17,343 nt of DNA, from positions 1 to 17,343 of the forward strand of contig NZ_CASFWU010000076.1 in NCBI RefSeq assembly GCF_949298305.1, given 5' to 3'. Below the pieces are notes generated by a model, which did not search any database, was not told the origin of the DNA, and saw nothing but the letters and a program-made list of their open reading frames with translations. Source of the DNA: an uncultured Bacteroides sp. (GTDB taxonomy: Bacteria; Bacteroidota; Bacteroidia; Bacteroidales; Bacteroidaceae). The position numbers and the translations under genes are program-made. This document shows positions 1 to 9,454 of the stretch, piece by piece. The first letter of the stretch is position 1; the number at the start of each line of letters is the position of its first letter.

Positions 1-3000
1 CCGCTGAGGGAAAAAGAGAATGGGGAAAGAAGCCCCTACCATCCACGAATTAAGTCCGGTAAGCGGAGCTATCTTCTGACGGACATAACCAATGGAAAAT
101 TCTGGGAAGAAACGGCTGCGCTCTATTCGCAGCAAATCTTTCTTCTCTTGCAACTGGGCATTGAAATAGTCCAGATGACGGGTTGACAGGATACGGTTCT
201 CTGTCGGCATCTGCATAACCGACAGGGTCGTGTCGGCAGGAAGCAAAGAACGGTCACTATAACAGGCCCAAGTGAACCGCCGTCCGGCCAGTGTCAGTTC
301 TCCGGATGCCTCCATCCATCGCGTATTCAAGTCGGCAGCCAGAGCTGTTATCATGTTGCGTTCGGCCAGGTCAATGTCTCCCTGAAGATAACGCTGCTCA
401 CCACTGTTCCGCAGCTGTTCGGCCAGTTCCTTCTGTCCGCTGTACAAAGCATTGATGTTGAAGGCATACTGATAGTACGCCCATGCCCGTTTTACTTCTG
501 CAGTGATTTCTTTCTTCACCATGTCCCGATAGCTTTTGCCTTTGTTTATCTGCGTGTTGGACAACGCATTCTTGTAGAAAGGAGTCAGCAGAGAGCCAAG
601 TGACTGTTCAATAGCCAGTTCGTTATCACTACGGTCGGTGCCATTCAACTGACCCCACGAATAACTGAAAGAAGTATTGCCGCCATCCCAGGCTTCGCCT
701 TTCGAGGCGCGGGCACGCTCAATTTCCGACTCGGCCATCTTCAGACGCGGATGATTGTGCAAGGCTATTTCAACAGCCTGCTCCAAGGTCACCGCCTGCT
801 GCGCCTGTACGGCAGGCACACAGATGACCAGTATGGCGACGCCAAGCATCATCCGACGAAAAGCAAGGCGGTTCTTCCTGCGTATGCGTTTGGCCGTGAT
901 ACTATTGACCAGGCGGTAGAACACAGGAATGATAATCAGTGTCAGTATGGTAGACACAATCAGTCCGCCTATCACGACTGTAGCCAGTGGACGCTGCACT
1001 TCGGCACCGGCCGAAGTTGCGATAGCCATCGGCACAAAGCCCAATGAAGCGACCAGTCCGGTGAGGAAAACAGGGCGCAGCAGATGCGGACACCCCAAAG
1101 ATATGATACGATCGGTACACATGTGATATTTAGTTTGTTTACGTATATCGTTGAAATGGTTGATCATCAGAATTCCGTTCAGCACGGCCACACCGAAAAG
1201 GGCGATGAAGCCGACACCGGCCGAGATGCTGAAAGGCAAGCCGCGTAGCCACAGGGCTACGATACCTCCAATCAGTGAAAGCGGAACGGTGGAGAATACG
1301 ACCAGCGAATAGATGACGCTGCGGAACGCGAAGAACAGCAACAGCAGGATGAGCAGCAAAGCAATGGGGATGACCACCGTCAGAGTGCTGATGGCGTTCT
1401 GCAGATTTTCAAATTGGCCGCCGTATTCAAAGTAATAACCGGGCTTGAGTTTCACGTTCTTGTCGAGCGCGTCGCTGATTTGGCTGACCACTTGCTGAAT
1501 GTCGGCATTGCGCACATTAACACCAATCACAACCCTGCGTTTGGTAGCGTCACGGTTAATCTGGAGAGGTCCGTTCACCAGTTCAATGCTGGCCACTTCG
1601 CTGACCGGAAGCTGAATGTTATCCTTGGTACGGACAAACAGCTTGTCAATGTTCAGGTCGCTCACCTTTTCCTTGTCCAGACGGACAACGAGGTCGAACC
1701 TGCGCTCGTTCTCGAATACCACTCCGGCCGTCTCGCCTGCGTATGCGGTGCGGATGACGGTATTCAGTTCTTCGATGTCGATGCCGTAACGGGCTATTTT
1801 GGCACGGTCGTAGTGGACAAGCAACTGTGGAAGTCCCATGGCCTGCTCCACCAGCACGTCGGCTGCTCCGGGAACCTGCTCCACATAACGGGCTGCTTCC
1901 TGCGCCTTGGCATACAATTCGGCCATGTCTTCTCCATAAAGTTTGATGGCAATATCGGCCTTGGCACCGGTCATCAGTTCGTTGAATCGAAGCTGGATAG
2001 GCTGGCTGAAATTAAATTCGGCTCCGTCAATGGAGTCCAGACACTGTTTCATCTTCTCCACCATTTCTGCACGGCTCGATGCGGAAGTCCATTCGGCAAA
2101 GGGTTTCATGACAATCATCACATCGGCATCTTCTACCGCCATCGGGTCGGTAGGAACTTCGGCCGTACCGATTTTGGCAACAACATGCTTAATTTCGGGA
2201 AAGCGCTCTTTGAGCCGTTTCTCCGCTTCGAGTGAAACTTCGATGCTACGGCTCAGCGAACTGCCGGCAGGCAGCGTCATCTGCATGGCAAAGTCGCCTT
2301 CGTCGAGGGTTGGGATAAATTCGGCTCCCAACCTGGTGAACAACAACAGCGAGAGCAACAAGGCTACAAAAGAAGCACTGATAGTGCCCCACACATGAGC
2401 CAGACTGAAACGAAGCACGCGCTGATAGATTTTATTCAACCAGTCGAAGAAGCGGTCGGCCGGTGTAGGCTTCACTGTCATGGTACGTTTCAGGAAAAGA
2501 GATGCCATCATCGGGACATAGGTTATGGAAAGAAGAAGCGCACCGATGATGCAGAACACCAGTGTCTTGGCCATCGGCGTGAAGTATTTGCCTTCGATAC
2601 CGGTCAGGGTCAGGATGGGGAAAAACACGATCAGGATGATGAGTACGGCAAATGTGGCACTTCTTACCACACGGCTTGCTCCTTTTTCTACTTCATGGTC
2701 CATCTCCTGTGATGTCAGCGTACGCCCTTTCAGCTCCCGCCCGTAAAGATGGGCCAGGATTCCTTCCAGAATGACGATGGATCCGTCTACCACGATACCG
2801 AAGTCTATCGCGCCAAGACTCATCAGATTGGCCGATACATTGAAGATGCGCATCAGAATAAAAGCAAAAAGCATGGCCAGCGGAATGACCGATGCTACAA
2901 TCAGGCCGGCACGCACGTTGCCCAGGAAGATAATCAGCACGAGGAATACAATAATGGCACCTTCCACCAGGTTGCGTATTCACCAGTTCCGAACGGTTCA

Positions 3001-3964
3001 GGTAAGGTTCCACACTCACTCCTTCGGGCAGCATCTTCTGGACTTTCTCCACCCTTTTCTCCAGTTCCTTGGTCACGACATTGGCATTGGCGCCTTTCAG
3101 CATCATGGCAATACCGCCCACACACTCTCCTTCGCCATCCTTTGTCATGGCACCGAAGCGTTTGGAAGCGCCGAATTGCACTTTGCCTATGTCACCGATG
3201 TGTACCGGTATGCCGCCACGGTTGGTCACAACGATTTGCTCCACATCGTGCAAATCGTTGATCATGCCTTCTGAACGGATATAATAGGCACGGTTCACCT
3301 TTTCTATATAACTGCCACCCGTATTCTGGTTGTTACGGCTCAAGGCTTCGAATACCTCACCGATAGTAATGTTGAGCGAATACAAGGCATCAGGGTCCAC
3401 CGCCACCTCATATTGTTTCAGGTAACCGCCGAAACTATTGATTTCCACAATGCCGGGAATACCCGACAATTGTCTTTTCACAATCCAGTCCTGAATGGTG
3501 CGCAACTCCATGGCGTCGTAACGGTTTTCATAACCCGGAGCCACTTTAAGAACATACTGGTATATTTCACCCAAGCCCGTCGTGATAGGCATCAGTTCGG
3601 GAGTTCCCAGTTCCGGTGGAATCTCACCTGCCACCATCTGTATCTGTTCGTTGACCAGCTGCCGGGCGTCCAGCGTAGGGACTGTTACGACCGACAGCCC
3701 GAAGCGGGATACCGAACGTATTTCCTCTACGTTCATAACGTTACTCATGGCTATCTCGATAGGGAAAGTGATAAGCTGTTCCACTTCCTGTGGTGCCAGT
3801 GTGGGCGATACGGTAACAATCTGCACCTGATTGTTGGTTATATCGGGCACGGCATCAATGGGCAGCGTCAGCATGGAGTATATGCCACCCGCCAGAAGAA
3901 GTAATGTAGCCAATGCCACAAACAGCTTCTTCCTGATTGAAAAATGTACGATTCTTGTAAACAT
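1..3964 (-). pseudogene. CzcA-type heavy-metal RND efflux pump fused to TolC-like domain, frameshifted and partial
   Basis: This is an inner-membrane proton-driven RND pump of the heavy-metal (HME) class. The start is the ATG at 3964: a short basic N-terminus, then a first membrane helix and the typical LPIDAVPDITNNQVQI periplasmic entry. The frame runs to residue 330 (RSELVNT), then shifts at about 2974. The other frame (codons ending at 1 mod 3) is open without a stop from 2973 to 1, 991 codons, starting NLVEGAIIVFLVL. Family proteins have about seven more residues at this point, so about 20 bp seem deleted. Without repair the product stops after 423 residues at about 2693. The helix-4 motif DFGIVVDG (about 2785-2805) holds the proton-relay acids of CzcA-like divalent-cation pumps rather than the CusA pattern. 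After about 1,060 restored residues a signal-like helix ending VQA (about 802-840) leads into a TolC/OEP domain (VTLEQAVEIALHNHP) that leaves the window. The adaptor gene is probably beyond the left edge. Family assignment is sure; whether the break is real or a sequencing error is not. Confidence 0.9.
2971..2980 (-). other. Frameshift junction in the RND pump gene
   Basis: Read on the minus strand, the codons ...GTG AAT ACG are followed by a single C and then AAC CTG GTG GAA in the next frame. Family members have about seven codons between these points (a VNxxIxTVxxNLVEG-type stretch just before the second membrane helix). One base in place of 21 implies loss of 20 bp. The sequence on both sides is fully coding with no further decay. 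Confidence 0.8.
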
Positions 3965-3995
3965 AGGTAAATAGATAATAGTTTTGTAATGGTTA

Positions 3996-4003
3996 CAAAG
4001 TTA
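3996..4003 (-). promoter_or_regulatory. Bacteroides -7 box for the RND pump gene
   Basis: TAACTTTG on the minus strand matches TAnnTTTG exactly, 32 bases before the ATG at 3964. No clear -33 TTTG lies at the usual 19-21 base spacing, so this is the best candidate rather than a strong promoter. Confidence 0.4.
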
Positions 4004-4263
4004 TTCGTCTTACAATTATGATTCTTTCATTTCAGGTTGAAACGTCCAAAATGCATGTTGAAGTACACAATAGGCCGGGTGATTTGTAGTTCTTCTTTGG
4101 TTAACCTAAGTCTTGTCTTGAGGCTGAGCCTTTTCTGTTACAGGGGAAGGATTGTAGCTGAACATTGGAATCCTTTGACAGAATTGTCGGATGATGTTTA
4201 CCGTGAGCACTTAAATGCCATGGAATATTGCTTCGCTTTCAAATGAAAATGATGGAAAAATAT

Positions 4264-4271
4264 TACTTTTG
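4264..4271 (+). promoter_or_regulatory. Bacteroides -7 box for the S41 peptidase gene
   Basis: TACTTTTG matches TAnnTTTG. A weak TTTC at 4237-4240 could act as the -33 element, though its spacing (23 bases) is slightly long. Transcription would start near 4278, giving a leader of about 25 bases before the ATG at 4303. Confidence 0.5.
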
Positions 4272-4302
4272 CGGACTGATGAATTTATAGAAAAGCAAGT
4301 TT

Positions 4303-5778
4303 ATGTATAAGACTATTTTAGGAAAAATGTTTCTTCTCTTTATGGTAGAAGGAATTCTTTTTGCTGGGTGTTCCAATGATGAAGGGACGTTCCCAGCAGG
4401 AAAGAAGGTGAATGATGAAATCTATTATGCCAATATGTTCGGTAAGGAGGTTATGGAACAGTTCTATTACTGGAACGGGGAAATAGAGTCTGATTTGCAG
4501 ACATGGAATATAGAAACCAATGAAGATCCTATTGGGACGGTTGACAGAATTAAGTATCACGAAGGTGACAAATACATCGACAAGTGGACTATGCTGACAG
4601 ACGATATGGAGTCTTTCAATGCCAATGTGGGAGGCGTATCCACTACGTTCGGTTGGAATCTTACCATCTATCTACTGAATCAGGAGAGTACCCAGTGTAT
4701 AGGGGTGGTGAATTTTGTTCACCGGGACACACCTGCAGCCCGTGCAGGCCTTAAGAGAGGTGATATCATCATCGGCTTGAACGGCACTGACCTCACTACG
4801 GGAAACTATTTGGATTTATACCATGTTCCTTCGCTTACTGTATCTCTTGGCAGACTGGATATGGAGAATAATATAATCGTAAGCCAGGGTAAGGAAGTAG
4901 AACTGACAGCTGTGACCACTTACGAGGATCCTGTGCTGTGCGACTCTGTATACGAGTTCGGTGGTAAGAAGGTCGGTTATCTGGCTTATTCAGCTTTCGA
5001 CTTGAGGTCAGTGGACAAATTGGTAGAAATCGGGCGCCACTTTAAAGCCGAAGGCGTCAGCGAACTGGTACTTGACCTTCGCTACAACGGTGGCGGATAT
5101 GTTATTACGGAGAATGTACTCGCTTCCATGTTTGCTCCTCAGCAGGCTGTCAGCAATCAGGAGATTTTCGAACGGGATGACTACAACGACTATCTGACAG
5201 AACTATATTGCAAGCAGGGAGTCAGTACCGATACCCGCTTTACCACCGAGTTCAATTATCCTTCCAACGGGGTAAACGTCAGTACGAAGGATGCCAATAT
5301 CGGTCTGACAAAAATCTATGGCCTGATATCCCGTGGATCTGCTTCTGCCTCCGAGGCTCTGCTGGGCGGATTGATGCCTTACATGGATGTGCAGCTCATA
5401 GGTACATCTTCTTCGGGCAAGTATTGTACCGGTTGGATGCTGGGGGCAGAAGACGCCTACGAGAACTGTCCGAACGAGATAAGAAACTGGGGTATCTATT
5501 TGATGGTTAGTATCTATAAGAATGCCGTAGGAGAGACACCCTGTATGCCCGACGGACTACAACCCGATGTGGAGGTGGAAGATGAGCCTATACTGCCCTA
5601 TGCTTTGGGCGATGTAAATGAACCCCTGTTGCGCGAGGCATTGAAGCAAGCCGGCCGTCCTTATGATGGAGAGGTCGTCGTACCGTCTACCCGTATTCCC
5701 TCTTTGCGTTTCAGACAGATGCCTCCTGTCCTGAAACCGAATTTTGGTAAGCGCATTCAGTTCCCCTTGTTTAAATAG
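4303..5778 (+). CDS. S41-family (C-terminal-processing type) serine peptidase, lipoprotein
   Basis: A 491-residue secreted serine protease of the CtpA/Prc type. The first 22 residues form a lipoprotein signal ending FAGC, with Cys23 as the lipidated residue. The next residues are SNDEG; acidic residues right after the cysteine are the known surface-export signal of Bacteroides lipoproteins, so I infer an outer-surface location. A PDZ domain lies at about residues 120-195 (HRDTPAARAGLKRGDIIIGLNG). The peptidase core follows, with LVLDLRYNGGG and the nucleophile motif GSASASE. Ser348 and Lys373 (in SSSGK) are 25 residues apart, the spacing of the Ser-Lys dyad in E. coli Prc, so it should be active. 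A glutamate (Glu16) inside the hydrophobic part of the signal is unusual. It has its own promoter and stands alone; the M23 gene follows 200 bp later with another promoter. Substrate unknown. Confidence 0.92.
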   Translation: MYKTILGKMFLLFMVEGILFAGCSNDEGTFPAGKKVNDEIYYANMFGKEVMEQFYYWNGEIESDLQTWNIETNEDPIGTVDRIKYHEGDKYIDKWTMLTDDMESFNANVGGVSTTFGWNLTIYLLNQESTQCIGVVNFVHRDTPAARAGLKRGDIIIGLNGTDLTTGNYLDLYHVPSLTVSLGRLDMENNIIVSQGKEVELTAVTTYEDPVLCDSVYEFGGKKVGYLAYSAFDLRSVDKLVEIGRHFKAEGVSELVLDLRYNGGGYVITENVLASMFAPQQAVSNQEIFERDDYNDYLTELYCKQGVSTDTRFTTEFNYPSNGVNVSTKDANIGLTKIYGLISRGSASASEALLGGLMPYMDVQLIGTSSSGKYCTGWMLGAEDAYENCPNEIRNWGIYLMVSIYKNAVGETPCMPDGLQPDVEVEDEPILPYALGDVNEPLLREALKQAGRPYDGEVVVPSTRIPSLRFRQMPPVLKPNFGKRIQFPLFK

Positions 5779-5978
5779 AGAGGTTGGGCGATTTTTGAGA
5801 TTGGGATGTCTGTTCCTTTCTCAATCCTTTTGGAAACCCGATGGAAGATGTAGAGAAAGATTCGTGCATACTGTTGGGGCTGATACCGTTTGGAGTAAAA
5901 ATTTTCGGTCAGCTTGCTATTTCTGCGCCCCTCTTTTTCTATCTTTGTACACTCTAAACAGGGAAACAGTATTTTTAC
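5779..5978. other. Intergenic region between S41 and M23 peptidase genes
   Basis: It holds a weak possible terminator: TTGAGA at 5795-5800 can pair with TCTCAA at 5819-5824, followed by only a short T stretch. The promoter of the next gene lies at its right end. No gene is seen. Confidence 0.4.
5940..5947 (+). promoter_or_regulatory. Bacteroides -7 box for the M23 peptidase gene
   Basis: TATCTTTG is a perfect TAnnTTTG match 31 bases before the ATG at 5979. A TTGC at about 5914-5917 sits near the expected -33 position. Confidence 0.55.
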
Positions 5979-7637
5979 ATGAAAATGAATACATTTATCC
6001 GATATATTGGGGGGGCGCTTTTGCTTTTGGCAACCGGAGGGCAGGCTCAGACTACTAAGTTTGCCAATCCCTTCAGCCATCCCATGACTTTCAGTGGCAA
6101 TTTTGGTGAGCTGCGGGCTGATCATTTTCACGGAGGGTTGGACTTCAAGACGGGTGGCGTGACTGGCAAAGAGGTGCGTGCATTGGCAGACGGACATATC
6201 TGCCGCATTCGCGTGACCCACGGATCGGGCTACGTACTTGATGTGGCTTACGATAACGGGTACACTACCATCAATCGCCATCTTAGTGCCTTTGTAGGCG
6301 ATGTGGCCCGGCGTGTAGAGGATTTGCAGTATCAGCAGGAGAGTTGGGAGGTGGAGATTGTGCCCCGACCGGACGAATATCCTGTGAAGCGCGGACAAGT
6401 GATTGCGCTTAGTGGTAATACGGGTTACTCTTTTGGTCCCCATTTACATCTGGATGTTATCGAGACAGCTACAGATGAATACGTGGATCCGTTGCCTTTC
6501 TTCATGGATCGTGTTAAGGATCAAACTGCTCCGCGGGCAATAGGCATTATGCTCTTTCCGCAGGCGGGTAGGGGAGTGGTGAACGGATTGCAGGAGGCAC
6601 AGGCCTTTGCCTTGAACAAGATAAAGAGCATAACAGCATGGGGGGAGATTGGCGTGGGTATCAGAGCCTATGACTACATGGATGGTGTCAGCAACCGATA
6701 TGGGGTGCATACCGTAATCCTCGAAGTGGATGGGCAGGAGGTGTTCCGCAGCGTGGTGGATCGCTTTGCTTATGAGGAGAATCGTTATATCAACTCGTGG
6801 ACGTACGGACAGTACATGAAGTCTTTTGTTGATCCGGGTAACCGTTTGCGCATGCTCCATGCCACTAATGGCAACCGTGGTTTGGTGAACATCGATGAGG
6901 AACGTCCATACCGTTTTGTTTATACGCTAAAAGATGCCTTTGGCAACACTTCAAAGGTCAGTTTCACTGTACAGGGGCAGCGGTCGGACATAGAGCCGGC
7001 GACGCACAGCGGGAAGTACTTCCTGCACTGGGACCGTGTCAATTACTTGCAGGAACCCGGCATGGAACTGGTACTGCCCCGTGGAGTGCTTTACGACGAT
7101 GTGCTTCTGGATTGTGCCCTGTGGACAGACAGTAACGACATAGCCTATACCTATCAGTTGGATACTGATGGAGTGCCTTTGCATAAAGGTTGTACCCTGC
7201 GCATCGGTTTACGTCGCAGGCCACTGGAGGACAGCACAAAATATTACGTGGCGCGCGTCGGCAAGAATGGAAAGAAATACAGCGTGGGCGGACGTTACAA
7301 GGACGGCTATATGGAGGCCGACATCCGTAGTCTGGATACTTATACGGTGGACATAGACACCGTACCGCCCGTGCTGACACCCGTAGGACAGGGAAACTGG
7401 GGACGTACTGGGCGCATTGTTTTCAAAGCCAGAGACGCTCAGACGGGTATTTCCTCGTATCGTGGTACCATAGACGGGCAATATGCCCTCTTCGGCAAAC
7501 CTAACTCTATCAAGGGTGACTTGGTGTGTGAACTGGATTCCCGGCGGGTGAAAAAAGGTGGAACCCATCTGCTGGAGATGACTGTGACCGACGGGTGCGG
7601 AAATATTACGCGACAGGAATACAGGTTTATATGGTAG
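5979..7637 (+). CDS. M23-family (LytM-like) zinc metallopeptidase, secreted
   Basis: A 552-residue exported protein, probably a peptidoglycan endopeptidase or a regulator of one. A signal peptide covers residues 1-23 (GQA cut, mature protein starting at Gln24). The M23 domain spans roughly residues 40-175. The zinc ligands are present: His51 and Asp55 (HGGLD) and the HLH motif His155-Leu-His157 (GPHLHLDV). His101 (INRHLS) matches the third conserved histidine, so the site looks catalytic rather than degenerate. The remaining 370 or so residues are unlike M23 and read as beta-rich, Ig-like modules (for example VDIDTVPPVLTPV near the end), probably for binding. It is much longer than minimal LytM proteins, but this long form is familiar in Bacteroides. 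It has its own -7 box and ends with a strong terminator, so it is probably a single-gene transcript. Confidence 0.9.
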   Translation: MKMNTFIRYIGGALLLLATGGQAQTTKFANPFSHPMTFSGNFGELRADHFHGGLDFKTGGVTGKEVRALADGHICRIRVTHGSGYVLDVAYDNGYTTINRHLSAFVGDVARRVEDLQYQQESWEVEIVPRPDEYPVKRGQVIALSGNTGYSFGPHLHLDVIETATDEYVDPLPFFMDRVKDQTAPRAIGIMLFPQAGRGVVNGLQEAQAFALNKIKSITAWGEIGVGIRAYDYMDGVSNRYGVHTVILEVDGQEVFRSVVDRFAYEENRYINSWTYGQYMKSFVDPGNRLRMLHATNGNRGLVNIDEERPYRFVYTLKDAFGNTSKVSFTVQGQRSDIEPATHSGKYFLHWDRVNYLQEPGMELVLPRGVLYDDVLLDCALWTDSNDIAYTYQLDTDGVPLHKGCTLRIGLRRRPLEDSTKYYVARVGKNGKKYSVGGRYKDGYMEADIRSLDTYTVDIDTVPPVLTPVGQGNWGRTGRIVFKARDAQTGISSYRGTIDGQYALFGKPNSIKGDLVCELDSRRVKKGGTHLLEMTVTDGCGNITRQEYRFIW

Positions 7638-7665
7638 ACGTCGGATAAAATCTGACCGTTTTTTT
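7638..7665 (+). terminator. Intrinsic terminator after the M23 peptidase gene
   Basis: GTCGGAT at 7640-7646 pairs with ATCTGAC at 7650-7656 (one G-U pair, loop AAA), and A38-C39 can extend the stem past a one-base bulge. A run of seven T follows at 7659-7665. It begins directly after the stop codon. Confidence 0.7.
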
Positions 7666-7707
7666 CTAGAACAAATGTCACACTTAAACAAATATCAAAT
7701 AATCATT

Positions 7708-9360
7708 ATGAAATTTAGGAAATTGACCCTCTCCGTCATACTGATGGCGGCAGCAATGATGAAGGCTCCGGCCTGTACCAACCTGATTGTCGGCAAAAAT
7801 GCTTCGACAGACGGTTCTACCATTGTCTCTTATTCGGCAGACTCGTACGGACTCTTCGGCGAGCTTTATCACTATCCTGCGGGTGTGCATCCCAAGGGCA
7901 CAATGATAAACGTCTACGAATGGGATACGGGCAAGTATCTGGGCCAGATAGAGCAGGCCCGGCAGACGTATAATGTCATCGGCAACATGAATGAATTTCA
8001 GCTGACAATCGGCGAGACTACTTTTGGTGGCCGTCCTGAGTTGGTTGACACGCTGGGTCTGATAGACTATGGAAGTCTGATTTACTTGGGGCTTCAGCGT
8101 TCGCGTACTGCTCGCGAAGCCATCCGCGTGATGACTGACCTGGTGGAGGAATATGGTTATTACAGCAGTGGGGAATCGTTTACCATTGCCGACCCCAATG
8201 AGGTATGGATTATGGAGATGATAGGCAAGGGGCCTGGTGGACGAGGTGCCGTCTGGGTAGCTGTCCGTGTACCTGACGACTGTATTTCGGCACATGCCAA
8301 CCAAAGCCGTATCCATCAGTTCGATATGGGCGATAAGGAAAACTGCATGTATTCGGCAGACGTCATTTCCTTTGCTCGGGAGAAGGGCTATTTCGACGGC
8401 GTTAACCGCGATTTCAGCTTTTCCAAGGCATACGCGCCCCTCGATTTTGGTGCGCGCCGTTATTGCGAGGCACGGGTCTGGAGTTTCTACAATATGTTCA
8501 CTGACCGTGGTCAAGAGTTTCTTCCCTATATTCAGGGTGAAACCGATCAGCCCATGCCCCTTTACGTGAAGCCCTCGCGCAAACTTTCCGTTCAAGACGT
8601 GAAGAACGCCATGCGCGACCATTATGAAGGTACTCCTCTGGATATCACGCAGGACTTTGGTGCCGGTCCCTACCACTCACCCTATCGCCTCTCGCCTCTT
8701 GATTTTGAGGTGGATGGTAAGAAATACTTCAATGAACGCCCCATTTCCACGCAGCAGAGCGGCTTTGTCTTCGTGGCACAGATGCGCTCCACCTTGCCTG
8801 ATCCCATAGGCGGTGTACTTTGGTTCGGGCTGGACGATGCCAACATGACGGTTTTCACTCCTGTCTACTGCTGTACGGACAAGGTTCCCGAGTGTTATTC
8901 CCGTGTTGACGGAGCAGACTACATCACTTTCTCGTGGAACTCCTCTTTCTGGGTATTCAACTGGGTGGCCAACATGGTATATCCCCGTTATGATTTGATG
9001 ATAGATGACGTACGTGCTTTGCAGACCGAGCTTGAGAACACATTCAACTACGCGCAGGAAGGCGTGGAGGCAGCTGCGGCCCGCTTGCTGGAGAAGGACC
9101 CCGCACAGGCCCAGGCTTTCCTGACCAACTATACAAACATCACGGCGCAGAGTACGCACGATGCCTGGAAGCGGCTGGGCGAGTTCCTGGTTGTCAAGTA
9201 TAACGATGGCGTCGTGAAGCGTGTTAAGGACGGCAAATTTGAACGTAACTCCATCGGGCAGCCTGCCGGCGTTATCCGTCCGGGCTATCCCCAGGAGTTT
9301 CTGAAAGAATACGTCAAGCAGACGGGCGGCCGCTACCTTATTCCTGGACAGGAAGATTGA
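7708..9360 (+). CDS. C69-family dipeptidase (Ntn-hydrolase, PepD-like), secreted
   Basis: A 550-residue peptidase of family C69, which usually cleaves dipeptides with broad specificity using an N-terminal cysteine. An in-frame ATG exists at 7675, but I choose 7708 because MKFRKLTLSVILMAAAMMKAPA is then a proper signal peptide; the longer form only adds a polar 11-residue extension. Cys23 follows directly (PAC-TNLIVGKNAS, the conserved start of mature C69 enzymes). Signal peptidase cutting after Ala22 would both export the enzyme and expose its nucleophile. Further family features are the DGSTIVSYSAD stretch just after the cysteine and SAHANQSRI in the middle. The length is typical. The gene follows the M23 gene by 70 bp, but a terminator lies between and I see no TAnnTTTG box, so its promoter is unclear. 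A possible terminator follows. Confidence 0.9.
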   Translation: MKFRKLTLSVILMAAAMMKAPACTNLIVGKNASTDGSTIVSYSADSYGLFGELYHYPAGVHPKGTMINVYEWDTGKYLGQIEQARQTYNVIGNMNEFQLTIGETTFGGRPELVDTLGLIDYGSLIYLGLQRSRTAREAIRVMTDLVEEYGYYSSGESFTIADPNEVWIMEMIGKGPGGRGAVWVAVRVPDDCISAHANQSRIHQFDMGDKENCMYSADVISFAREKGYFDGVNRDFSFSKAYAPLDFGARRYCEARVWSFYNMFTDRGQEFLPYIQGETDQPMPLYVKPSRKLSVQDVKNAMRDHYEGTPLDITQDFGAGPYHSPYRLSPLDFEVDGKKYFNERPISTQQSGFVFVAQMRSTLPDPIGGVLWFGLDDANMTVFTPVYCCTDKVPECYSRVDGADYITFSWNSSFWVFNWVANMVYPRYDLMIDDVRALQTELENTFNYAQEGVEAAAARLLEKDPAQAQAFLTNYTNITAQSTHDAWKRLGEFLVVKYNDGVVKRVKDGKFERNSIGQPAGVIRPGYPQEFLKEYVKQTGGRYLIPGQED

Positions 9361-9388
9361 GGTATAGGGTATAGCCTGAAGACTGCTG

Positions 9389-9454
9389 GCCGACAGCAAG
9401 CATTTTCTTGAGCGTAATAATGTGCAGGGAAATGCCGGCTGTCGGCTTTTCTTT
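9389..9454 (+). terminator. Possible terminator after the C69 dipeptidase gene
   Basis: GCCGACAGC at 9389-9397 is a perfect 9-bp inverted copy of GCTGTCGGC at 9438-9446, followed by TTTTCTTT. The 40-base loop is long for a classic terminator. A shorter GCCG/CGGC hairpin at 9434-9446 gives an alternative. Confidence 0.45.

Larger units (their letters stand above)
3965..4302. other. Intergenic divergent region (338 bp)
   Basis: The region lies between the leftward pump gene and the rightward S41 peptidase gene and holds a -7 box for each. A 69-codon frame at 4037-4246 exists. Its second half (GRIVAEHWNPLTE) faintly recalls the GKIVEHWD end of SnoaL-like proteins, while the first half resembles nothing. 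I do not call it a gene; it could be a relic. Confidence 0.4.

Noticed and set aside
1414..2235. 273-codon plus-strand frame opposite the RND pump gene
   Set aside because: It is the exact complement of the pump reading frame, which is clearly coding; long antisense open frames are common opposite such genes.
7684..8676. 330-codon minus-strand frame opposite the C69 gene
   Set aside because: It is a shadow of the C69 coding frame with no recognisable protein features.
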